Shown here: in pieces, positions 1 through 7,083 of the stretch
Numbering within the stretch: position 1 is the first letter of the stretch
Layout of the letters: every line of letters starts with the position of its first letter
From: Deltaproteobacteria bacterium
GTDB lineage: Bacteria > Desulfobacterota_B > Binatia > UBA9968
Direction: 5' to 3'
Length of the DNA stretch: 8,894 bases
Assembly (NCBI GenBank): GCA_027297485.1
Contig: JAPUHZ010000166.1
Coordinates: 1 to 8,894, forward strand
Position numbers and translations under genes: made by a program
The notes under the pieces: model-generated
What the model was told of the DNA's origin: nothing
Seen by the model: the letters and a program-made list of their open reading frames with translations, nothing else
Database searches by the model: none

Positions 1-1379
1 TTTTCCTTAGCCAGCAAATACCTTATTGGGGATACCTTGTGAGAATAATTCCAGAGATATATTCCGTTTAGCGCCAAGAGTAGGATCACCACACTGAAAA
101 GCAAAGACGGGCGGACTATTCTCAAGTAGATATTATGGACGCCATAAACCAGAAGGATCACCAACGCAGGCACGATGGGGAGAATATAGCGGATACGGAG
201 ATCCACCAGGAAAAGAGCATAGAGAAAAAAGAGACCGGCAAACGCAAAGAGAAGTTTTTTCTCCATGAGCCACTTGCCCTTAAAAACCCAAGGAAGGAAG
301 ATAATCAGGATGGGGTTGAGGACCCCGTCGAAATATTGGGGATTGTCGTCCTGCCCGGAAAAAAAAATCCGTAGAGGCAGGGCGGCAATCTGCCACCAAC
401 TTTCACCATAAAAAAGCTGGCGCTTAGTAAAGACTCCAAGTGACGGCACCCCGCCCTCACCTCCGAAAAAACCTGCAAAAAAGGGGAAAACAGGATTTCC
501 GGTCTGGCTTAGGTTTTTGAAAAACCAGGGGCTAAACGGGACAAAGGCTAAAACGAGGAAAAGAATGAGCCAAGAAGCTGTCTCCCCTATGCCTCTTTCC
601 TTTCCTCTCCCCAGAACGAATGCCAGTACGAAGAACAGGAGCAAAAAGACCAGAAGGCCGTTAGGCTTAGTAGCCAGGGCGAATCCTGCTGAAAGGCCTG
701 AGAGAATCAGCCATCGTCTATCCGCTGTGTCCTCCATCCACCGCAGGAGACAAAGAAGAGAAGCTGTGGAGTAGAAAATCAGCCCCAGATCCACGTAGGC
801 CAGATTCCCAAGCTTGAGCACAATAGGGGTAGAAACAAAAAAGAAAAATCCTAGAAGACCGTAGACCGGACTAAGGCGCCGAGCGAGGTAGGAAAACAGC
901 AACAGCCCGATTAAAAAACCAAAAAGGCCATGTATAAGCTTCGGGGCAGAATCCCATCCCCATTTGACAAACGGGGTATAAAGCATATCGAGGAGCATGG
1001 GATAGTAAGAGTGTAAGGCAAAGGGGATCTCTTCTATCCTGCCCGCTTGGAGATAGAGTTTGGGCATGGCAAGATGATGGATCAACTCGTCGCGCGCCGT
1101 GGGAGGAACAAGACCCAGGATAACCTCGGCCAGCAAGGCTGATAAGATCAATAGCCAAATAAGAAATCCCAGCCGACTCTTATCCGGTAGCAAGACAAAA
1201 AAAACATAAAGAAAAAAGAGTCCCGCCAAAAGCACAACGGAGGCAATAGCAATATTCACAAAGGAATTGCCTATATGGCCACTCACTCCAACGAGAAAAT
1301 AGATGGTAGCAGCTAAACCCAGGAGACAGCCAAGAAGACAGGTGCGGTAAAGGAGAAGGGAGAAACGATCTTTCGGCAT
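1..1379 (-). CDS. GT-C fold membrane glycosyltransferase (PMT/ArnT-like), C-terminus beyond left edge
   Basis: The minus-strand frame stays open from ATG 1379 to base 1, giving 459 residues without a stop; the C-terminus is outside the window. The protein is very hydrophobic, with roughly 12 membrane segments (about residues 8-32, 43-64, 69-90, 147-163, 172-186, 196-212, 224-256, 268-284, 354-366, 376-392, 398-416, 424-442). After the third segment comes an acidic loop, RDELIHHLAMPKLY (96-109). Its D97-E98 sits where GT-C enzymes of the PMT/ArnT type keep the catalytic acidic residue. ATKPNGLL (236-243), PWFFKNLSQTGNPVFPFF (284-301) and DLRIRYILPIVPAL (393-406) are also typical of bacterial members. 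Such enzymes transfer sugars from polyprenyl-phosphate donors on the periplasmic face; donor and acceptor cannot be read here. The ATG shares one base with the stop of the upstream hydrolase (TAATG), implying translational coupling; AGG lies 8 nt upstream. Family assignment is firm, substrate unknown. Confidence 0.85.
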   Translation of the reverse strand, partial: MPKDRFSLLLYRTCLLGCLLGLAATIYFLVGVSGHIGNSFVNIAIASVVLLAGLFFLYVFFVLLPDKSRLGFLIWLLILSALLAEVILGLVPPTARDELIHHLAMPKLYLQAGRIEEIPFALHSYYPMLLDMLYTPFVKWGWDSAPKLIHGLFGFLIGLLLFSYLARRLSPVYGLLGFFFFVSTPIVLKLGNLAYVDLGLIFYSTASLLCLLRWMEDTADRRWLILSGLSAGFALATKPNGLLVFLLLFFVLAFVLGRGKERGIGETASWLILFLVLAFVPFSPWFFKNLSQTGNPVFPFFAGFFGGEGGVPSLGVFTKRQLFYGESWWQIAALPLRIFFSGQDDNPQYFDGVLNPILIIFLPWVFKGKWLMEKKLLFAFAGLFFLYALFLVDLRIRYILPIVPALVILLVYGVHNIYLRIVRPSLLFSVVILLLALNGIYLWNYSHKVSPIRYLLAKE

Positions 1380-2470
1380 TACTTAAGCCTATCTCTCCGT
1401 TTAAGCCATCTTCCGATCACAGGGAAGACCTCTTGCTTGGCCTTCTTGCCCAAGATCAGATCGAAATGGCCATAGGCCGCCGAATCTTTCGAGCGGGAGC
1501 CGAAAATCCTGAATGTTCGGTCTTTTGACCCCAATGCACGGTAACTGGACCGGAGGGCCTTTGGAGGCGCCAGGAGATCCTTTTTCCCCCCAATCACAAG
1601 AACAGGGAGACGGACCTTAGCAAGCTTCTTTCGATAGCTGAAATCCCCTTGGGCAGAGACAAACTCGCCTCGCCGGATCATCAGCAGAAGGTGGTCCAAA
1701 ACCCCGGGATTGATGGGTGCAAGGGCCGTTTCCAGAAATCTTTCCTTGACTTTCTGCTCGATATTCTCCGGGTTATAAAAAAGCTCCTCGATCTCCGTCA
1801 CCAGCGGGATGAGATGCCTTCCGAGAAAAGGCCCATCCAGGTAGAGAAATATCTTCTTCAAGGCGGGATTCTCCTCCAGCCTAAGGAGACTCTTCATCGG
1901 CTCCTGCTCGGAATGGGTAAAGGTGACTGGCGCTCCGATGGTCACTAAAGCGGCAAGCCCTGAGTGACCTTTCTTCTCAAGGTAACCGTAGGCAAGAAGG
2001 CCTCCCATCTCATAGCCGACCCAGATGACCTTGGATCTGCGGCTTTCCTTCCGGACATAACGGATCACTGCGGAAATATCTCTGTCTATTATATCATCAA
2101 GCGTCCAAGCCTTGTCCCCCCATCTGAGGGGGTTGAGACTTCGCCCAGTGCCTCGAAAAGAGAGATTCCACACATCAAATCCCTCCCGGGCCAGGTACCG
2201 TGCCAGGCTGTGATCCTCATCGAGGTTCATAAAGCGGCTGTTCACCAGAAGACCATGGGCGAGTATAACCGGAATGCGGCGCCGGGCCTTCTTCCCCAAG
2301 CGCAACCGCTCCAAGGCGATTTCAAACTTTTCCTCGGTCACGGCCCAGTGAAGCTCGCGCGAAATAAACGAGGTCTCCTGGGCCATGGCGCCAGGAATCA
2401 AAGGAAATACAGAAACGAAGAAAAAAGCGAGAAGAGTTTTGAGATAAGACGTCTTTCTTAGTCCTTTCAT
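1379..2470 (-). CDS. Exported alpha/beta hydrolase-fold protein with Glu in place of the nucleophile Ser
   Basis: A 363-residue protein. The N-terminus is a Sec signal peptide: basic MKGLRK, a hydrophobic core at about 11-27, and a likely signal peptidase I site after AMA (residue 30, followed by QE). The mature part has the alpha/beta hydrolase layout. VILAHGLLVNS (68-78) is the oxyanion-hole strand and loop, VWNLSFRGTGRS (100-111) the next strand, VIWVGYEMGGLL (148-159) the nucleophile elbow, GGKKDLLAPP (294-303) the Asp loop (D298), and YGHFD (333-337) the His loop (H335). The elbow reads G-Y-E-M-G-G, so position 154 is Glu (GAG at 2011-2009) where lipases have Ser and PHA-synthase relatives Cys. 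Asp and His are retained. It may be non-hydrolytic or use unusual chemistry. An in-frame TGA directly precedes the ATG, so no longer start exists; no good Shine-Dalgarno is visible. It lies 54 bp after the GST gene and overlaps the GT-C gene by 1 nt. The substrate is unknown. Confidence 0.85.
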   Translation of the reverse strand: MKGLRKTSYLKTLLAFFFVSVFPLIPGAMAQETSFISRELHWAVTEEKFEIALERLRLGKKARRRIPVILAHGLLVNSRFMNLDEDHSLARYLAREGFDVWNLSFRGTGRSLNPLRWGDKAWTLDDIIDRDISAVIRYVRKESRRSKVIWVGYEMGGLLAYGYLEKKGHSGLAALVTIGAPVTFTHSEQEPMKSLLRLEENPALKKIFLYLDGPFLGRHLIPLVTEIEELFYNPENIEQKVKERFLETALAPINPGVLDHLLLMIRRGEFVSAQGDFSYRKKLAKVRLPVLVIGGKKDLLAPPKALRSSYRALGSKDRTFRIFGSRSKDSAAYGHFDLILGKKAKQEVFPVIGRWLKRRDRLK

Positions 2471-2524
2471 TCAATAATGGCAACTACGGAGTTAAACTCA
2501 CAATCTCCCCCTATCAAAAGTTTT

Positions 2525-3112
2525 TCACGCCGCAAAATCATATAGAGAGGCTAGATTCAAGGACTTGCGCATCAGGTCTACCCATGCGTGAAGGTCTTTG
2601 TAACTGGCCGGGACCTCATACTTAATCACCGTGTAAAGATAATGGAGCTGGGTGAAAATGGCTATGTCAGCAATGGTCATCCTGTCGAAGATGAACTTTT
2701 TTCCGGTAAATAACCGATCCAGGCTTTGGAGATGTGTCCCCAGTTGCTTCTCTGCTTCCTTACGCGCCGCAGGGTTCTCTGCCCGGCGCATCAAGTGGAT
2801 GGGATGGATTAAAACCTCGTCGGACCAGTCCTCCAAAATCAGACAGAGCCCTTTGTCTGAGGCCCCGTTGGGGTAGATGCTGTTTTCAGGATACTTCTCC
2901 TCCAAAAAAGCGGAGATAAAGGTGGAATCAATAAGGCACTTCCCCTGATAGTCCATCACCGGGACTTTTCTCTGAGCGGAAAATGTGATCAGGGACTTCC
3001 GATCATCTTTCTTCACATCGACTATCTCATAGGAAGCATTTTTTAATGCGAGAACGATCCTTACCTTCTCACAAAACATGGAAGTCTGTGACTGAAAAAG
3101 TCTTACGGCCAT
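2525..3112 (-). CDS. Glutathione S-transferase-fold protein, SspA-like
   Basis: A 195-residue protein with the two-domain GST architecture. The N-terminal thioredoxin-like domain runs from about 1 to 76. It contains SQTSMFCEKVRIVLALK (8-24) at the active-site helix, V50-P51 as the conserved cis-proline, and D62-S63 where GSTs bind the gamma-glutamyl part of glutathione. An all-helical C-terminal domain (about 86-195) includes the N-capping box T146-x-x-D149 in MTIADIAIF. The overall pattern resembles stringent starvation protein A (SspA) and related GSTs more than detoxifying classes. SspA proteins bind RNA polymerase rather than catalysing conjugation, but this role is only inferred. The start is supported by a strong AAGGAGGA seven bases before ATG 3112. 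It lies 24 bp after the upstream hydrolase and 54 bp before the exported hydrolase, so it is probably cotranscribed. The zeta-class SSxxxxRVR signature of maleylpyruvate isomerases is absent. Confidence 0.85.
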   Translation of the reverse strand: MAVRLFQSQTSMFCEKVRIVLALKNASYEIVDVKKDDRKSLITFSAQRKVPVMDYQGKCLIDSTFISAFLEEKYPENSIYPNGASDKGLCLILEDWSDEVLIHPIHLMRRAENPAARKEAEKQLGTHLQSLDRLFTGKKFIFDRMTIADIAIFTQLHYLYTVIKYEVPASYKDLHAWVDLMRKSLNLASLYDFAA

Positions 3113-3136
3113 TGTTGTGTCCTCCTTTTTAGAATA

Positions 3137-3925
3137 TCACCTTCTGGGCATCAAGCCATGTGCTTCAAAAAACTCTATGAGCACTTCGTCAAAGGCCGCC
3201 GGATCTTCCAGGCAGCAGGCATGTCCCGCTCCGGGGATAATCTGATGCACCCCTCCCCTGATCTTCTGAGCCATCTCGCGACTCCGGACCAGGGAATTAT
3301 CAAACTCGCCGTTCACGACGAGGACAGGCATTTTAAGCTCTCCAAGACGATGGGTCACGTCCCTATTCTGCAGCGCCTTGAAGATCTCCGCGATCGACCC
3401 CGCATTGAGCCGTTTGTCCCAGTCTGTGAAGTTGCCGAGCAGGTAGTGTCCGAGCCTGCTCTCAAAAAAAGCTTTACTCACAAGCGCCTTGAGATGTTGG
3501 ATATGGTATTTTTCGACTCCCTCCATATAACCCTCGATCCGTTGTTGGTATCTCCCCCCTGGTCCACTGCTGCAGCCGACGAGGATCAGTGCCTTGAAGA
3601 TCTCCGGATGGTCCAGACCCAACTGTAGGGCGATAACCCCGCCGACACTGATACCGGCAACCATGGTCTCCTTCACCCCCTCCTGACGACAGACCCCTAC
3701 CACATCTTCACCTATCTCAACGATGCTCGTCGTAGAAGTCGGCTTGTCCGAATAACCGTAACCCCTCAGATCGACGTTGATAACCTTAAAGAAAGTCGAG
3801 AAGTGCGACACTTGATAGAGCCAGAGACGGCGGTCGAAAGGATTAGCATGGATCAGAACCAAGGGAAACCCCTCTCCTGAGACCTCATAGTGGATCTTGA
3901 TCCCGTTAACCGTGCAATAAGACAT
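3137..3925 (-). CDS. Alpha/beta hydrolase (3-oxoadipate enol-lactonase/esterase-like), complete triad
   Basis: A 262-residue cytoplasmic protein without signal peptide, of usual length for single-domain alpha/beta hydrolases. Visible elements in order are VNGIKIHYEVSG (6-17), the oxyanion loop LIHANPFDRRLW (24-35), VDLRGYGYSDKP (51-62), the nucleophile elbow AGISVGG (90-96) with Ser93, VNGEFD (204-209) with Asp209, and GAGHACCLEDP (232-242) with His235. A helical cap lies between about 122 and 185. This order is that of 3-oxoadipate enol-lactonases, C-C bond hydrolases and esterases. The substrate is not predictable, and no beta-ketoadipate genes are adjacent. The start fits the family N-terminus, but the Shine-Dalgarno is poor: AAGG is only one base from ATG, and AGGGG is about 14 bases upstream. 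The gene lies 97 bp downstream of the GT-C gene and 24 bp upstream of the GST gene, consistent with an operon. Confidence 0.88.
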   Translation of the reverse strand: MSYCTVNGIKIHYEVSGEGFPLVLIHANPFDRRLWLYQVSHFSTFFKVINVDLRGYGYSDKPTSTTSIVEIGEDVVGVCRQEGVKETMVAGISVGGVIALQLGLDHPEIFKALILVGCSSGPGGRYQQRIEGYMEGVEKYHIQHLKALVSKAFFESRLGHYLLGNFTDWDKRLNAGSIAEIFKALQNRDVTHRLGELKMPVLVVNGEFDNSLVRSREMAQKIRGGVHQIIPGAGHACCLEDPAAFDEVLIEFFEAHGLMPRR

Positions 3926-3950
3926 ACCTTTTCTTTAAGCCCCTTTCGTT

Positions 3951-3963
3951 CCTTGAGTCAAGG
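3951..3963. repeat. Perfect 13-bp palindrome between GT-C and hydrolase genes
   Basis: CCTTGAGTCAAGG is a perfect inverted repeat with a one-base centre. It lies in the 97-bp spacer between the GT-C gene and the hydrolase, 26 bp before the hydrolase ATG. There is no following T-run, so it is not a normal intrinsic terminator. It could be a protein-binding site or a small hairpin in the operon mRNA. No function is assigned. Confidence 0.35.
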
Positions 3964-4022
3964 TAAGGTGAGGAAACGTTATTCCCGCTCCCACGTATTC
4001 AGTATACCGGAGAGGTGGTGTT

Positions 4023-5642
4023 TTATCGTCGGCTCCAGCGCCAAAAAACTCCTAACCCAAGCCCAAGAAAACACAGGAGCGGTAGCAAGCTGAACAGGCT
4101 GGCCGGCCACAAGAATTCTCCCAGGTTAAAAGAGTTCCAGCGATCCTGCATGCTTCCTGGCTCATAAACACGTCGAAACGGCGACTCATAGACACCAATT
4201 GGATTGGCTGAAACAGGCCCTTCATGAAGTTCCTCACCGAATCCTTCTCCAGACGGATGAGAGAGATTCAATTGTATCTTCTCACCTAGAAGTAGGGGCA
4301 ATATGTATTGGCCCATCGGATTTGGAATCCCTTGCGGAAAGCGCGGGGCAACTGCCGTTGCCAGAAGCATGATCAATGCTGAAAGCGAGGCCAAGACTAG
4401 TGTGAAACGGAAAAATTTCTGGAAAACAGGTGTCAGCGGAAGACAGAAAAACGGTAAAGCAGGGATTAAAAAGCGCGGACCGATGCCCCACCCACCCTCC
4501 CAGGAATTATACGATGAATTCGCCGAAAGGAATCCGAGGAAGATTACGATCCAGAGCACAAGCTCCACGCGCTTCTCCTTCTGGCTTGCCATCAGCCAAA
4601 TACCTAAACCGGAGAGGAGAAGCACTGGAGAAGTGAAAAACAAACCGCGGTAGCCTGAAAAGAGCAAAACAGCCATAATCTCAAACCGGGGGAAAACAAA
4701 CATACCTAAAACCCCCCCCTTATTGAGCATCCATTCGCCCTGGTGGGCGTAGGAAATCGCCACCGGGCTACCGTAACACAGCAGGTTATACCACCCCAGC
4801 ACTGCTACAGGCGGTATCGTCCCCGCAATAAAATAGGCGACTTTCCAGCGAGGCCAAGCCGTCCAAAAGACATAAAACACAAGGCAAGACACGGTGATAA
4901 TAGAAGTATATTGCATAAGTAAAGTAAGCCCACTGACTACGCCCGCTAAAAAAAGAATAAGACCGGGACGGATTGAGGTAATTCTTTGTTTTTTGTTAAC
5001 CAAGAGAATTAAAAAGGCAAAAAGAGATAATACCGCAACCAGATCATGCTCTATGAGCATCGTGGCATACGGCAACATGAGCGTTCCCAAGCCAAACGTC
5101 AATGTCGAAGCGATATGAGCCCAGGGGGGAGATGAAGGAAAAAGCTGAAGCGAGGTGCGATAGAAGACGACACCTCCAAGGGCTGCAATGAGGGACACTG
5201 AAAAGACGGTCGTGAGGTAAATGTTCATGGTCAAAGGCCACCAGTGATCCGGGTGGATACCCAGGAGACGGTTGAGGTTATAAACGAGAAAATAGGCGGG
5301 CACAGCGGTGAAAGTCGCGCCGGGAGGCTTATTGGGATAAATATGGCCGCCAAAACGCGAGAGGTCTCCAGTATTCAAAGTAGTGCTGATTTTCTCTAGC
5401 GGAATATCTGCGAGCGCAGATGGAGGGATCGCTATTCGGCGGAGGTCCGGTTTCCCTTCTTGGTCAGGAACCGTGGTGTAGAGAGAAAAATTCTCAATTT
5501 CTAACGTCCCATCTTCAACAATGGCGCGAACTTGGTCAAAACGGCCGTTTTCACCCCATGCCCCGCCCTGAAAGAAGTAAGCATAAGTTAGGAAAAGCAG
5601 AAAGAAAATCGCTAAATCTATGCGTATTTTTTCCACCCCCAT
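4023..5642 (-). CDS. Polytopic GT-C-like membrane glycosyltransferase
   Basis: With ATG 5642 as start the protein has 539 residues and about 11-13 membrane segments. The first (about 8-26) is followed by a large periplasmic loop containing ENGRFDQVRAIVEDGTLEIE (31-50) and GGHIYPNKPPGATFTAVPAY (98-117). Later segments lie at about 140-160, 178-192, 200-215, 226-246, 248-262, 268-284, 322-338, 361-374, 392-402, 412-430 and 512-532. SYNSWEGGWGIGPRFLIPAL (377-396) precedes a late segment. The acidic first loop, the KPPG loop and the late GG-x-G-x-GPR-LIP motif recur in uncharacterised bacterial membrane proteins of the GT-C/PMT superfamily. They suggest use of a polyprenyl-linked sugar at the periplasmic side. 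A TTG at 5738 would add 32 residues, but these are not hydrophobic and the ATG sits just before the first membrane helix. AAGGGA lies about 14 nt upstream of the ATG, a long spacing. It is the first gene of the minus-strand cluster, behind the promoter at 5763-5791. Confidence 0.8.
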   Translation of the reverse strand: MGVEKIRIDLAIFFLLFLTYAYFFQGGAWGENGRFDQVRAIVEDGTLEIENFSLYTTVPDQEGKPDLRRIAIPPSALADIPLEKISTTLNTGDLSRFGGHIYPNKPPGATFTAVPAYFLVYNLNRLLGIHPDHWWPLTMNIYLTTVFSVSLIAALGGVVFYRTSLQLFPSSPPWAHIASTLTFGLGTLMLPYATMLIEHDLVAVLSLFAFLILLVNKKQRITSIRPGLILFLAGVVSGLTLLMQYTSIITVSCLVFYVFWTAWPRWKVAYFIAGTIPPVAVLGWYNLLCYGSPVAISYAHQGEWMLNKGGVLGMFVFPRFEIMAVLLFSGYRGLFFTSPVLLLSGLGIWLMASQKEKRVELVLWIVIFLGFLSANSSYNSWEGGWGIGPRFLIPALPFFCLPLTPVFQKFFRFTLVLASLSALIMLLATAVAPRFPQGIPNPMGQYILPLLLGEKIQLNLSHPSGEGFGEELHEGPVSANPIGVYESPFRRVYEPGSMQDRWNSFNLGEFLWPASLFSLLPLLCFLGLGLGVFWRWSRR

Positions 5643-5762
5643 GAAATGATAGGAATTCCCTTTTATGACAGGGAAAGGGAAAGGTCGAAAATTTCTCCGG
5701 GCAACCTCGTGCGAGCCCACCCCAAGCTGAAAGTGCAACCCCCGAACCCTTGTTTTGGGGAG

Positions 5763-5791
5763 AAAATATCTGATATTGGGGATTATGTCAA
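5763..5791 (-). promoter_or_regulatory. Sigma70-type promoter of the leftward gene cluster
   Basis: Read on the minus strand, TTGACA (5791-5786) is a perfect -35 box. After 17 bp it is followed by TATTTT (5768-5763), a -10 matching 4 of 6 consensus positions. Transcription would begin near 5756, about 115 nt before the preferred ATG of the GT-C gene. This is the best promoter match in the divergent spacer; activity is inferred only. Confidence 0.6.
5765..5777. promoter_or_regulatory. 13-bp palindrome overlapping the -10 box (putative operator)
   Basis: AATATCTGATATT is a perfect inverted repeat with a single central base. It covers most of the putative -10 box and part of the spacer of the leftward promoter. 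A repressor bound here would block that promoter. It is flanked by two direct TTGGGGA copies. The regulator is unknown and none is encoded in the window. Confidence 0.4.
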
Positions 5792-5944
5792 AATCAGGTG
5801 GACACTCAGGCAGACGGCTCCGACCGGGAAGGCAGAGATGGGCAATTATTTTCTCACGGTAATGAGGGTTTTATCTGAATCTGGCGCAGGGAGGGACTAG
5901 AAAGAGGATTTTTATTCTGCTATTTTTCTACCTTGAGGTAAACG

Positions 5945-7045
5945 ATGGCACCTAGCAAAGAGGCTGCAAAAGATGGGCTTAAGAACGCCGAAGAGTTTTA
6001 CCGGGAGCTGGAAAACAAGCACCTGGTCGCCTTGTGGAATATCACCGCGAGCCTTCTTCCCTCCGAACCTAAGACCAAGGTAAATCCCTTCCTATGGAAG
6101 TGGTCGGAGCTTCGCGATTTGGCCTATCGCGCAGCAGATCTTGTTCCCATTGAGCGCGGTGGAGAAAGGAGAGTTTTAGCGTTAGTCAACCCAGGGTTGG
6201 GCGGAAAGTATGCCACTACCCACACCCTCTGGGCCGCAGTGCAAATTGTGAAGCCTGGAGAGATCGCACCTTGCCATCGCCATACGCCGTCAGCAATCCG
6301 ATTCATTATCGAAGGTGATCGCACCTACACCAACGTCAACGGGGACAAGTGTGTCATGGGTCGGGGCGATCTAGTTCTGACACCCAACTGGTGCTGGCAT
6401 GACCACGGATGCGAATCAGACCGACCGATGATCTGGATGGACGGTCTGGACCTTCCCCTAGTCGGGGATCTAGATGCAACCTTTTTCGAGCCCTACCCCA
6501 CACATCAGCACCCCACTACTCAAGTTAACGATTCGGAAACAAAATTCAGCGGCCCACAACTTAGGCCGACCTGGGAAAAGCCACCGGAAGGGTACTCCCC
6601 CTTGCTCAATTATAAATGGGATCCGACCTATGAAGCCCTAAAGAGGATTGGGGAGGGACGGGCAAGCCCCCATGATGACGTCTGCTTTGAGTATTTAAAC
6701 CCCAACACCGGTGGGCCGGTCCTGCCAACGATCGGTTGTTACATCCAAATGATCCGACCCGGCATCCACACCCAAGCCCACCGCCAGGTGAACAGCGCCG
6801 TCTATCACGTGTTTGAGGGAAGCGGCTACTCAATCATTAACGGCAAGCGCTTTAACTGGGAACGCGGTGACTTCTTTGTCGTTCCTCCATGGTCCTGGCA
6901 TGAACATGCCAACGAAGGCAAAGAAGAGACCATTCTCTTCTCCATCCAAGATACCCCCGTGATGAAGGCCCTTGGACTTTATAGAGAGGAACCATATGTC
7001 GAGAACGAAGGCCATCAACGGGTCACTGGGAAGTTTGAAGGCTAG
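5945..7045 (+). CDS. Gentisate 1,2-dioxygenase-like bicupin enzyme
   Basis: A 366-residue protein of the usual length for gentisate/salicylate/1-hydroxy-2-naphthoate ring-cleaving dioxygenases, with two cupin domains. The first cupin has PGEIAPCHRHTPSAIRFIIE (104-123), giving H111 and H113, then NWCWHDHG (148-155) giving H152. The H-x-H...H spacing of 39 residues after the second His equals that of the Fe(II)-binding triads in known enzymes of this family. The second cupin has RPGIHTQAHRQVNSAVYHVF (271-290) and PPWSWHEHAN (314-323), as in bicupin gentisate dioxygenases. The expected reaction is O2-dependent cleavage of gentisate (2,5-dihydroxybenzoate) to maleylpyruvate in the cytoplasm. Salicylate or hydroxynaphthoate as substrate cannot be excluded. 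The start is set by GAGGTAA five bases before the ATG. No maleylpyruvate isomerase, fumarylpyruvate hydrolase or regulator is adjacent, so the pathway context is missing here. Confidence 0.9.
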   Translation: MAPSKEAAKDGLKNAEEFYRELENKHLVALWNITASLLPSEPKTKVNPFLWKWSELRDLAYRAADLVPIERGGERRVLALVNPGLGGKYATTHTLWAAVQIVKPGEIAPCHRHTPSAIRFIIEGDRTYTNVNGDKCVMGRGDLVLTPNWCWHDHGCESDRPMIWMDGLDLPLVGDLDATFFEPYPTHQHPTTQVNDSETKFSGPQLRPTWEKPPEGYSPLLNYKWDPTYEALKRIGEGRASPHDDVCFEYLNPNTGGPVLPTIGCYIQMIRPGIHTQAHRQVNSAVYHVFEGSGYSIINGKRFNWERGDFFVVPPWSWHEHANEGKEETILFSIQDTPVMKALGLYREEPYVENEGHQRVTGKFEG

Positions 7046-7051
7046 AAAGGT

Positions 7052-7083
7052 AAGTAAAAAGTAAAAAAGTAAAAGGCAAAAGT
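7052..7083 (+). repeat. A-rich repeat, upstream copy flanking the IVP gene
   Basis: Three successive units beginning GTAAAA (at 7054, 7061 and 7069) end in AAAAGGCAAAAGT just before ATG 7084. It is nearly the reverse complement of two T-rich elements after the gene (7467-7505 and 7533-7565), sharing AAGTAAAAAGTAAAAA and AAAAGGCAAAA. The AAAAGG within it is placed 7 nt from the ATG and should act as the gene's Shine-Dalgarno. Confidence 0.8.

Larger units (their letters stand above)
5643..5944. other. Divergent intergenic region
   Basis: About 300 bp separate the leftward GT-C cluster from the rightward dioxygenase gene. It holds the leftward promoter and palindrome near 5763-5791. Toward the right end it holds the dioxygenase ribosome binding site GAGGTAA, which ends a few bases before ATG 5945. 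No convincing rightward -35/-10 pair was found; only weak A/T-rich candidates occur around 5850-5930. A plus-strand open frame at 5646-5900 crosses the promoter and looks spurious. Confidence 0.6.

Noticed and set aside
1649..2461. Plus-strand open frames of 99 and 165 codons opposite the exported hydrolase
   Set aside because: They are antisense to a well-supported gene and show no recognisable domain.
2525..3112. GST-fold gene as maleylpyruvate isomerase partner of the gentisate dioxygenase
   Set aside because: The zeta-class SSxxxxRVR motif is absent, and the gene is on the other strand within a different cluster.
3930..3958. Internal promoter (TTGACT with TTAAAG) before the soluble hydrolase
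   Set aside because: The -10 matches only half the consensus and would lie almost on the start codon.
5643..5738. TTG-initiated extension of the GT-C protein
   Set aside because: The added 32 residues do not look like a membrane or signal segment. ATG 5642 lies just before the first helix. A TTG start with AAGGG 8 nt upstream remains possible.
5646..5900. 84-codon plus-strand open frame in the divergent spacer
   Set aside because: It crosses the leftward promoter and palindrome, has no family resemblance and no clear ribosome binding site.
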